Shown: positions 1 to 5,797, numbered from the stretch's first letter. The stretch: 6,917 nt of DNA from an uncultured Bacilli bacterium (GCA_947585885.1 CANPXI010000055.1:1-6917), one strand, 5' to 3'. The notes: generated from the sequence alone by a model not told the origin. A program made the numbers and translations.

Positions 1-168
1 AATAAAAGATGATCCCCATTTATTATTTTCAATTAATTTTAAACCGATATTATAATACATTAAAATTAGGTCTTTATTAGCATTTTCAACTATTTTATTC
101 CTAGTTGTTATTAAAGTCCTTTTAATATCATTTAGTACTTCAAAATATTTATCGTTACTATCTAACAT
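1..168 (-). CDS. DUF1016/YhcG-type PDDEXK nuclease family protein, N-terminus (partial)
   Basis: Reading the minus strand from an ATG at 168 gives 56 uninterrupted codons running off the left edge. The start MLDSNDKYFEVLNDIK is followed by a helical stretch ending in NKWGSSFI. A helical region with a pattern like 'I..tR.kv...aN.eLi.lYw.IG..I.e....WG.s.i' is characteristic of the DUF1016 N-terminal domain (YhcG family), whose C-terminal half is a PDDEXK nuclease fold. The catalytic half lies outside the window and cannot be checked. The start is supported by a very strong ribosome binding site, AAGGAGGT on the minus strand (173-180), 4 nt before the ATG. The gene diverges from the LigD-like gene at 317. 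DUF1016 proteins often occur in defence and mobile contexts, but their role is poorly defined, so no function is assigned here. The family call rests only on the N-terminal pattern. Confidence 0.72.
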   Translation of the reverse strand, partial: MLDSNDKYFEVLNDIKRTLITTRNKIVENANKDLILMYYNIGLKLIENNKWGSSFI

Positions 169-178
169 AATGACCTCC

Positions 179-208
179 TTCACACATTTTTATTGATATA
201 ATTATACT
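179..208 (+). promoter_or_regulatory. Candidate promoter of the LigD-like gene
   Basis: TTCACA (179-184, five of six matches to TTGACA) is followed after an 18-nt spacer by TATACT (203-208, five of six matches to TATAAT). It would start transcription near 215 and leave a leader of about 100 nt before the ATG at 317. The -35 touches the Shine-Dalgarno of the divergent gene, and the -10 overlaps that gene's own -10, so the two promoters could not be occupied at the same time. In DNA this AT-rich, chance matches are common. Confidence 0.38.
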
Positions 209-229
209 ATAAATACAAATAAATTCATA
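201..229 (-). promoter_or_regulatory. Candidate promoter of the DUF1016 gene
   Basis: The minus strand carries a perfect TATAAT at 206-201, about 33 nt upstream of the ATG at 168, which would give a leader of roughly 25 nt. The -35 region 17 nt further upstream (229-224, TATGAA) is a poor match to TTGACA, so the call rests mainly on the -10 element and its position. It overlaps the candidate -10 of the opposite gene. Confidence 0.4.
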
Positions 230-298
230 TGATAAAAAAGATATTGGTTTAAAGAATACCATTAATTACCTTAATCAAAAAACAAATAAAATTCATAT
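215..298. repeat. Imperfect direct repeat in the divergent intergenic region
   Basis: ACAAATAAATTCATAT (215-230) recurs as ACAAATAAAATTCATAT (282-298), differing by one inserted A, 67 nt apart. The first copy covers the -35 region of the minus-strand promoter and includes the palindrome TCATATGA (225-232). The second ends just before the Shine-Dalgarno of the LigD-like gene. The position suits a paired operator, but low sequence complexity means it could be coincidental. Confidence 0.4.
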
Positions 299-316
299 TA
301 ATAATGAGGTAAAAAT

Positions 317-1702
317 ATGAATAAACTAAAAAAGTACAATGAAAAAAGAAACTTTAACAAAACAAAAGAACCTAAAGGAAAAATATCAAAAAATAAAAAT
401 AAATATCATTTCTGTGTACAACATCATCTAGCAAGAAAAGATCACTTTGACTTAAGACTTGAACTAAATGGAGTACTCTTAAGCTGGGCAGTTCCAAAAG
501 GAGTATCTTATAATAGAAAAGATAAACGCCTAGCAGTCCACGTAGAAGACCATCCTTTATCATATAGAACATTTGAAGGAACAATCCCAAAAGGAGAATA
601 TGGTGCAGGAGTAGTAATGCTTTATGACGAAGGATACTATGAACCACTAGGTGACTTCAAAAATGACTATAAAAAAGGAAGTATAAAATTCACATTAAAA
701 GGTAAAAGACTAAAAGGAACTTGGTCACTAATAAAATTTAAAGAAAATAACTGGCTTCTAATAAAAGAAAAAGATAAATATGTAAGTAGAAAAAATAAAA
801 ACTACACAAGAAGCATTAAAACTAACAGAACAATGAAAGAAATAGAAAACAATATAAAAAAAGAAAAAACAAGCATAAAAGATAATATAATATGTGGAAT
901 AGAAATAACTAATCCAGATAAAATAATATTTAATAGTCCTAAAATAACAAAACTTGATCTAGCACTATACTATCACAAAAATGCATCAATAATACTACCA
1001 TTTATAAAAGATAGACTCTTAACAACAATAAGAAGTCCAGAAGGAATAGATAAAGAATTATTTTTTAAAAAACATTTTGAAACCAATCCTTATCTAGGTA
1101 AAAAAACAATAACAAATAAAGATGGAAAAAAAGAAACATTTTACTATATAAAAGATGAAAAAGGTCTTATATATGAAGTACAAAATAATAGTTACGAGTT
1201 TCATGTAGGTAATAGTAAAGTAACAGACATAAATCATCCTGATATAATGATATTTGATTTAGATCCTGATAAAGAATTAAATATAAGAAAAATAAGAGAA
1301 GGAGTAGAAGACTTAAAAAAAATACTAGACGAATTAAACTTAAAATCATACATAAAAACAAGTGGTGGTAAAGGGTATCATATAATAGTAAAACTAGATA
1401 AAACTGTAACATGGAAAGAACTAAAAAAAATATCAAAAAGCATAGCCTTATTAATGGAAACAAAATATAATAACAAATACACAAGTAACATGAGAAAAAA
1501 TGAAAGAAAAAATAAAATATTTATAGATTGGGTAAGAAACACAAAAGGCGGAACCACAGTCGCCCCTTATTCAATAAGACTAAGAAGTAAAGCACCTATA
1601 TCTTTTCCAATCTCATGGAGTAATTTATATAAAATAAAACCAAAAGAAATAACACTAAAAAATAAAAATAATTATAGATCATCAAAACTATGGAATACTT
1701 AA
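317..1702 (+). CDS. LigD-type NHEJ protein: 3'-phosphoesterase + polymerase domains, no ligase domain
   Basis: This 461-residue protein joins two LigD modules. Residues about 30-155 are the 3'-phosphoesterase (PE) domain, which trims 3'-phosphates and ribonucleotides from DNA ends. Its expected active-site residues are present: H37, H43-x-D45-x-R47 in the HFDLRLE motif, and H79/Y83 in VEDHPLSY. Residues about 193-450 are the archaeo-eukaryotic primase-like polymerase domain, starting EITNPDKIIF. Its metal-binding residues are D314-x-D316 (MIFDLDP) and D404 (IFIDWVRN), with the nucleotide-binding SGGKGYH at 349-355 and VAPYSIR at 415-421. The lysine-rich linker of about 40 residues is far too short for an ATP-dependent ligase domain (roughly 300 residues), and no KxDG-type nucleotidyl-transfer motif is visible. 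The start is ATG with TGAGGT (305-310) 6 nt upstream. No Ku gene lies in the window. Both domains appear catalytically intact, so this looks like an end-processing enzyme whose ligase is encoded elsewhere. The domain calls are firm; the cellular role is inferred from LigD. Confidence 0.93.
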   Translation: MNKLKKYNEKRNFNKTKEPKGKISKNKNKYHFCVQHHLARKDHFDLRLELNGVLLSWAVPKGVSYNRKDKRLAVHVEDHPLSYRTFEGTIPKGEYGAGVVMLYDEGYYEPLGDFKNDYKKGSIKFTLKGKRLKGTWSLIKFKENNWLLIKEKDKYVSRKNKNYTRSIKTNRTMKEIENNIKKEKTSIKDNIICGIEITNPDKIIFNSPKITKLDLALYYHKNASIILPFIKDRLLTTIRSPEGIDKELFFKKHFETNPYLGKKTITNKDGKKETFYYIKDEKGLIYEVQNNSYEFHVGNSKVTDINHPDIMIFDLDPDKELNIRKIREGVEDLKKILDELNLKSYIKTSGGKGYHIIVKLDKTVTWKELKKISKSIALLMETKYNNKYTSNMRKNERKNKIFIDWVRNTKGGTTVAPYSIRLRSKAPISFPISWSNLYKIKPKEITLKNKNNYRSSKLWNT

Positions 1703-1722
1703 AATTTTTAAGTATTTTTTTT
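1694..1722 (+). terminator. Rho-independent terminator after the LigD-like gene
   Basis: AATACTTAAAA (1694-1704) can pair with TTTTAAGTATT (1706-1716), followed by a run of T to 1722. The outer 7 bp (AATACTT/AAGTATT) are the firm part. The stop codon TAA (1700-1702) lies inside the 5' arm. It separates this gene from the operon beginning at 1765. Confidence 0.8.
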
Positions 1723-1732
1723 ATATAAACTT

Positions 1733-1741
1733 TGATATAAT
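1733..1741 (+). promoter_or_regulatory. Extended -10 promoter of the metallophosphoesterase operon
   Basis: TGATATAAT is a perfect extended -10 (TGn + TATAAT, hexamer at 1736-1741). The -35 position falls in the T-rich tail of the preceding terminator and has no good TTGACA match, which is acceptable for an extended -10 promoter. Transcription would start near 1748, leaving a leader of under 20 nt that carries the ribosome binding site. Confidence 0.6.
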
Positions 1742-1764
1742 CAATATAAGGGGGCGTCCTAGTA

Positions 1765-2766
1765 ATGACTGAACTTACAAATAAAATAATAGAATTAATT
1801 AAAAAAAATAAATCAATAAACGAAATATCATTAGAAACAAATCTTACAAATAAACAAATATATAACATACTAACAATACTTAAAAACAAAGGAATAAATT
1901 ATAATAGAAAATATTACTATAGTGGCGATATTGTATACACGAAAACAAGCATACTTGAAAAAAAAGAAAAAACAAACGAAATAAATTTAATAACTACCCC
2001 TAAAGAAGATACACTAACATTTCTAGCAATATCTGACTCACATATTGGTTCAGTAGACGAAAACCTAACAGCATTAAAAAGAACATATGAATATGCAGCA
2101 AAAAAAGGAATAAAAGTAATAATACATTGTGGAGACATAATCGATGGTCTATCTTTTGGAGGAGAAAAAATACATAAAAAATATATAGACCAAATAGATT
2201 ATTTTTTAAAAAATTATCCATACGATAAAAACATAATAAACTTCTGCGTACTAGGAAATCATGATATTGATTCACTTACAAAAGCAAGTATTAATTTTAT
2301 GGATGTACTAAATTCATATAGACATGACTTTGCAGTAACAGGTTATGGAGAAGGTGCAGTAAAAATAAAAAATGACAAAATAATGCTAAAACATTATTTA
2401 CTTCAAGACTCATATGAAAAACTAAACATAGAAAGTATAGAAACAGTAGGGAAAAGATTAAAACTAGACGGACATCATCACTTCTATAGTATAAGAGAAA
2501 AAGAAAGTTCAGTTGTTATAAGTGTCCCAACAATATCTAACATGGTACATAACTATGTAGGAATATGTTTACCTAGTATATTAAAAATAACATTAAAGTT
2601 TTCTAAATATGGTTACATTCTAGAAGCAATTATTGAACAACACATAATAGGTGAAGAAATGATAAAAATAAATGAGATAACTTTAGACTTAAGTGAAGAA
2701 AAACCAAAATTATTTAAAAAGCCAGAAAACGAAGAAGAAAAATCAAAAACATTAACACTAAAATAA
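1765..2766 (+). CDS. HTH-domain / calcineurin-like metallophosphoesterase fusion protein
   Basis: The 333-residue protein has an N-terminal helix-turn-helix or winged-helix segment (residues about 4-58; helices around LTNKIIELIKKN, INEISLETN and NKQIYNILTILKNKG, then a tyrosine-rich beta 'wing'). A metallophosphoesterase domain follows (about 84-295). The family's metal-ligand signature is complete: D91-x-H93 (SDSHIG), D124 in GDIIDG, N165-H166 in GNHD, H210 in KHY, and H237-x-H239 in GHHH. These bind two metals and hydrolyse phosphodiester or phosphomonoester bonds. The acidic/lysine-rich tail (about 308-333) looks disordered. No signal peptide is seen, so it is probably cytoplasmic. The ribosome binding site AAGGGGG (1748-1754) lies 10 nt before the ATG. 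The DNA-binding-like domain suggests a nucleic-acid substrate, but the substrate cannot be read from sequence. It is the first gene of a three-gene operon, 11 nt before the SDR gene. Confidence 0.85.
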   Translation: MTELTNKIIELIKKNKSINEISLETNLTNKQIYNILTILKNKGINYNRKYYYSGDIVYTKTSILEKKEKTNEINLITTPKEDTLTFLAISDSHIGSVDENLTALKRTYEYAAKKGIKVIIHCGDIIDGLSFGGEKIHKKYIDQIDYFLKNYPYDKNIINFCVLGNHDIDSLTKASINFMDVLNSYRHDFAVTGYGEGAVKIKNDKIMLKHYLLQDSYEKLNIESIETVGKRLKLDGHHHFYSIREKESSVVISVPTISNMVHNYVGICLPSILKITLKFSKYGYILEAIIEQHIIGEEMIKINEITLDLSEEKPKLFKKPENEEEKSKTLTLK

Positions 2767-2777
2767 AGGAGTATAAA

Positions 2778-3470
2778 ATGAAAAAAAATATTTTATTAAC
2801 AGGTGCCTCAAGTGATTTAGGAATAGATTTAATAGAAACATTAAAAAGTGAATATAATCTTATCTTAATATATAATAAACATAAAGAAAAAATAAAAAAA
2901 TATGTTGATAACTCTATACTTATTCACTCAGATTTTACTAAAGAAAAAGATATAAACAATCTAATAAATGAAATAAATAAAAAAAATGTTAATATCTATG
3001 CACTTATTAACATGAGTGCTATAACTTTAGACTCTCCTATAGAAGAAATAAATATGAATAATTTTACTTCTTCATACAAAGTAAACACATATGCTCCTTT
3101 AAAACTAATAACAGAACTAAAACCAGAAATAGCAGTAAATATTTCTTCTACTGATGGAATAGACACATATAACGAATATAATATAATTTATTCACTTACT
3201 AAGTCTTCACTAATAAAATTAACAGAAATACTAAGTAAATATTTAAAAGAAACAAAAATCTATGCATTATGTCCTAACTTTATAAACACTAGTATAGTAC
3301 AAAATATGAACCCAATATTTTTAGAAAGTGAACTAAAAAGAATTAAACAAAAAGAATTAATAGACCCGCATAACGTATCATTAAAAATAAAAGAACTTTT
3401 AAAAGGTAAAGAAAAAAGTGGAAGTATATTTAGAATGGATGGTAACAATGAATATAGAAAAGTTAATTAA
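2778..3470 (+). CDS. Short-chain dehydrogenase/reductase (SDR) family oxidoreductase
   Basis: A 230-residue classical SDR with an N-terminal Rossmann fold. The dinucleotide-binding loop is TGASSDLG (8-15), D52 sits in the SDF segment, NMSA (78-81) occupies the NNAG position, and N103 is the conserved helix asparagine. The catalytic set is S123 or S124 in NISS and Y138-x-x-x-K142 in YSLTK. CPNFINT (165-171) matches the usual post-catalytic PG/PN segment. Length is near the lower end for the family. The substrate is unknown; candidates include 3-oxoacyl or sugar/alcohol substrates, with NAD(P)H as cofactor. The ribosome binding site AAAGGAG (2765-2771) overlaps the stop of the upstream metallophosphoesterase gene. 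The 3' end overlaps the next gene by 23 nt when that gene is started at 3448, which suggests translational coupling. Confidence 0.88.
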   Translation: MKKNILLTGASSDLGIDLIETLKSEYNLILIYNKHKEKIKKYVDNSILIHSDFTKEKDINNLINEINKKNVNIYALINMSAITLDSPIEEINMNNFTSSYKVNTYAPLKLITELKPEIAVNISSTDGIDTYNEYNIIYSLTKSSLIKLTEILSKYLKETKIYALCPNFINTSIVQNMNPIFLESELKRIKQKELIDPHNVSLKIKELLKGKEKSGSIFRMDGNNEYRKVN

Positions 3471-4671
3471 TAAAATGGAAGAAAAACTAGAAAATAATTT
3501 TAAAGAATTAGAAGAAATTTCACTAATAAATAGTAAAAAAGTATTAGATGCATTTCACGAATATAACCTAAGTGAATCACACTTTAATGAAACAACAGGT
3601 TATGGTTATGGGGATATTGGTAGAGAAGTAATAGAAAAAATATATTCATATATATTTAAAAGTGAAGACGCACTTGTTAGAACTCAATTTATATCAGGGT
3701 CTCATGCTCTTACTGTTGCTTTATTCGCTCTCCTTCGCCCTAACGATACACTTCTTTCAATAACAGGACTACCTTATGATACACTTCATGAAGTAATAGG
3801 AATAGAAGAAAACCAAAGTAGCTTAAAAAGTTATAACATAAACTATGAACAAATAGACTTAATAAATGATGATTTTGACTATAACAAAATAAAAGAAGTG
3901 CTACAAACAAAAAAAATAAAACTAATAGAAATACAAAGAAGTAAAGGTTATAGTGAAAGAAAATCTATAACTATAGAAAAACTAGAAAAAGTAATAAAAT
4001 TTATAAAAGAAATAGATAAAGAAGTAATAATAATGGTAGATAACTGCTACTGTGAATTTGTAACAACAAAAGAACCTATTGAACTAGGTGCTGACATATG
4101 TGTGGGTTCCTTAATAAAAAACCTAGGTGCAGGCCTAACCCCTAACGGAGCATACATAGTGGGGAAAAAAGATTTAATAAAACTATGTGCTGAAAGACTA
4201 ACACTCCCAGGAGAAGGAAAAGATGTAGGTCCTACTCTTGGAATAAACAAACTAATTCTAGAAGGCTTATATCTTGCACCTAACGTAGTAAAAGAAGCAT
4301 TAAAACTAAATTTGCTTGCAAGTATTACTCTAGAAAACTTAGGTTACGTAGTAGAACCAAAATATAATGATAAACACGCTGACATAGTACTCACAATAAA
4401 ATTTAATGACGAAACAAAACTAATAAAATTTGTAGAAGGAATTCAAGCTGGTTCTGCAGTAGATGCACACATTACTCCAATACCTTCTCCTATGCCAGGA
4501 TACACTGATAAAATAATAATGGCTTCTGGTTCATTCACTCAAGGCTCATCTATAGAACTATCTTGTGATGGCCCACTAAGAAAACCATACATTGCTTATC
4601 TTCAAGGGTCTCTTACATATAACTATGGTAAACTAGGACTAATAAAAGCATTAGAAAAATTAAATAATTAA
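3448..4671 (+). CDS. PLP-dependent protein, methionine gamma-lyase/'aluminum resistance' (YnbB) family
   Basis: From ATG 3448 the protein is 407 residues, close to the usual length of this fold-type I PLP family (Cys/Met metabolism superfamily; B. subtilis YnbB). It shows the family hallmarks SHFNETTGYGYGDIGRE (44-60) and ALVRTQFISGSHALTVALF (75-93, phosphate-binding loop). The cofactor site is DNCYCEF (D198 expected at the pyridine nitrogen) and GSLIKNLGAGL, where K224 should form the Schiff base. The C-terminal half keeps AGSAVDAHITPIPSPMPGY and CDGPLRKPY. The 'aluminum resistance' name is historical and the physiological reaction is unsettled; a C-S lyase or related elimination activity is a family-level inference. 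An in-frame GTG at 3418 could extend it by 10 residues. The ATG at 3448 is preferred because GGATGG (3437-3442) is well spaced before it and MNIEKLINK resembles the family N-terminus. It is the last gene of its operon. Confidence 0.92.
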   Translation: MNIEKLINKMEEKLENNFKELEEISLINSKKVLDAFHEYNLSESHFNETTGYGYGDIGREVIEKIYSYIFKSEDALVRTQFISGSHALTVALFALLRPNDTLLSITGLPYDTLHEVIGIEENQSSLKSYNINYEQIDLINDDFDYNKIKEVLQTKKIKLIEIQRSKGYSERKSITIEKLEKVIKFIKEIDKEVIIMVDNCYCEFVTTKEPIELGADICVGSLIKNLGAGLTPNGAYIVGKKDLIKLCAERLTLPGEGKDVGPTLGINKLILEGLYLAPNVVKEALKLNLLASITLENLGYVVEPKYNDKHADIVLTIKFNDETKLIKFVEGIQAGSAVDAHITPIPSPMPGYTDKIIMASGSFTQGSSIELSCDGPLRKPYIAYLQGSLTYNYGKLGLIKALEKLNN

Positions 4672-4706
4672 AAAAGTTTTAAAATAATTAGAACTTTTTT
4701 TCTTTT
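4670..4706 (+). terminator. Rho-independent terminator after the YnbB-family gene
   Basis: AAAAAAGTTT (4670-4679) pairs with GAACTTTTTT (4691-4700) across an 11-nt loop, with one G-U pair at the loop end. The T-run continues past 4700, interrupted by one C. The 5' arm starts inside the TAA stop codon (4669-4671). It isolates the operon from the lysis pair that follows. Confidence 0.75.
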
Positions 4707-4759
4707 AGCCCATTCAAAAAATAATAAAAAGAATACTATATACTAGGAGGCGAAAGAAA

Positions 4760-5080
4760 ATGCTAGAATTTACATTAATAAGAAATATCTTAATAATTGC
4801 AATGGCAAGTAGCATTATTTCAACCTCTTTAATACAAAGAATAAAAGAAGGCACCAAAAGCAAAAAATATATGCTCTTAAAAAGTTTTATAATATCCATG
4901 ATAATAGGAGTAACATTTAGTCTATCATTTTCAAACATAACTTGGGAATATTCACTTTGGGTAGGACTTATAAGCTTTATAGGAGCAGATGCAATATACA
5001 AAATGTTTGAAGACAAAATATTCGATTCGTTTAGTAACTTAGAAGATGTTATATATATAGAAAGGGGAAAAAATAAATGA
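4760..5080 (+). CDS. Holin-like small phage-type membrane protein
   Basis: A 106-residue hydrophobic protein with three probable membrane segments at about 6-25, 38-57 and 64-80, separated by a basic loop (QRIKEGTKSKK) and followed by a charged cytoplasmic-looking tail. The segment WVGLISFIGADAIYKMFEDKIF (67-88) resembles small holins of low-GC Gram-positive phages. Holins form membrane lesions that let a cytoplasmic endolysin reach the wall. The strongest support is context: its TGA stop overlaps the ATG of an M23 peptidase lacking a signal peptide (ATGA, 5077-5080). The ribosome binding site AGGAGG (4745-4750) lies 9 nt before the ATG. No convincing promoter is seen in 4707-4744; TACTAT at 4734-4739 lacks a -35. 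Small holins are hard to identify by sequence alone, so an unrelated membrane protein partnered to the peptidase remains possible. Confidence 0.7.
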   Translation: MLEFTLIRNILIIAMASSIISTSLIQRIKEGTKSKKYMLLKSFIISMIIGVTFSLSFSNITWEYSLWVGLISFIGADAIYKMFEDKIFDSFSNLEDVIYIERGKNK

Positions 5081-5760
5081 TATTAAAGTACCCAGTTAAT
5101 TACATAGCGATAACACAATATTTTAAAACTGGAGTCCATAATGGAATAGACTTAGGATGGAACAGTGCTCATGGTGGACCCAATCAACCAGTATATGCTG
5201 CCTATGACGGAGAAGTAATCGCTGTAGTAAAAAACTATAACCAAACAGATACGTCAGGTGGATCATATGGTAACTATGTAAAAATAAGACATATAAATAA
5301 TATCGATACACTATATGCTCACTTAAAATATGGCTCAGTAACAGTTAATGTTGGAGACAAAGTTAAACAAGGACAAAAAATAGGCCTAATGGGTAACACA
5401 GGTTATGCATTCGGTAATCACCTTCACTACGAAGTATTTTTAAATAATGTAAAAGTAAACCCCGAAAAATATACATACGTATTTCCTGGACAAATAGTAT
5501 CAAGTGATAAAGATGCAACCATTGGATTATTATATTACAAAGAACCAACTCCTCCAAGTGAAGACAAAACTATAGAAGAACTTAAAAAACAAATAACAGA
5601 ACTAGAAGACAAAATAAACTTACAAAAAAAAGAAATAGAAATGTTACAAGAAGAACTAAAACAAAAAGATAATATAGTATTTACTTATGATGTCAAAAAA
5701 ACTTCACTTTATGAAATAGAACTTTATGACGGAGAAACCTTATTAATAAGTAATAATTAG
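5077..5760 (+). CDS. M23-family (LytM-type) peptidoglycan endopeptidase, phage-endolysin-like
   Basis: A 227-residue protein starting directly in the catalytic domain. Residues about 5-135 carry the M23 zinc site: H21-x3-D25 in HNGIDLG and H117 of the HLH motif (115-117), with the catalytic H82 in YAHL. The domain also shows the family's GxV, YGNYVKIRH and VGDKVKQGQKIGLMGNTG strands. M23 enzymes cut peptide cross-bridges in peptidoglycan. A long charged coiled coil follows (about 160-195, heptad-like IEELKKQITELEDKI), then a short beta-rich tail (197-227). There is no signal peptide or transmembrane helix, so export must depend on the adjacent holin-like protein, which is the classic endolysin arrangement. 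No LysM, SH3 or other known wall-binding domain is seen. Translation is coupled to the upstream gene by the ATGA overlap, with GAAAGGGG (5060-5067) as ribosome binding site. Confidence 0.92.
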   Translation: MILKYPVNYIAITQYFKTGVHNGIDLGWNSAHGGPNQPVYAAYDGEVIAVVKNYNQTDTSGGSYGNYVKIRHINNIDTLYAHLKYGSVTVNVGDKVKQGQKIGLMGNTGYAFGNHLHYEVFLNNVKVNPEKYTYVFPGQIVSSDKDATIGLLYYKEPTPPSEDKTIEELKKQITELEDKINLQKKEIEMLQEELKQKDNIVFTYDVKKTSLYEIELYDGETLLISNN

Positions 5761-5790
5761 AAAGACCAAAAATCTTTCTAATTTTTTATT
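5755..5790 (+). terminator. Rho-independent terminator after the lysis cassette
   Basis: A perfect 11-bp stem, AATTAGAAAGA (5755-5765) with TCTTTCTAATT (5773-5783), closes a 7-nt loop and runs into TTTTTT (5782-5787). The TAG stop codon (5758-5760) sits within the 5' arm. This is the clearest terminator in the window. Confidence 0.9.
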
Positions 5791-5797
5791 TAAAAAC

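Noticed and set aside
254..300. Sporulation sigma-G type promoter before the LigD-like gene (GAATA and CATATTA)
   Set aside because: CATATTA at 294-300 fits the sigma-G -10, and B. subtilis ligD is a sigma-G gene, but the only GAATA (254-258) is about 35 nt away, too far for a promoter, and no match lies at the right spacing.
209..316. Riboswitch or structured leader in the roughly 100-nt region before the LigD-like gene
   Set aside because: The region is almost pure A/T without stable stems or a terminator-like hairpin, and I recognise no known aptamer motif.
1703..1764. Operon continuity from the LigD-like gene into the metallophosphoesterase gene
   Set aside because: A hairpin with a U-tract (1694-1722) and a new extended -10 promoter (1733-1741) separate them, so they are best read as independent units despite the 62-nt gap.
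3418..3447. Upstream GTG start giving the YnbB-family protein 10 extra residues
   Set aside because: GTG at 3418 lacks a well-placed ribosome binding site, and the added residues (MEVYLEWMVT) do not look like the family's N-terminus. The ATG at 3448 has GGATGG at good spacing.
4760..5086. Possible Mycoplasma-type genetic code (TGA read as tryptophan), suggested by the very low GC
   Set aside because: Every tryptophan checked is TGG and no gene contains an in-frame TGA. The only in-frame TGA is the stop at 5078-5080, placed exactly in an ATGA overlap. Read-through there would add only two residues before TAA, so that site alone is not decisive, but the lack of TGA elsewhere is.
372..5557. Minus-strand open frames rich in Leu, Phe, Ile and Tyr (for example 1167-1484, 2000-2275, 5363-5557)
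   Set aside because: They are mirror images of A-rich coding sequence, overlap well-supported genes fully, lack ribosome binding sites, and their membrane-like composition is a by-product of base bias.
4670..5790. Complete prophage or phage remnant
   Set aside because: Only the two lysis genes are present. The flanking genes are ordinary metabolic or hypothetical chromosomal genes, and no integrase, structural gene or attachment-site repeat is visible.
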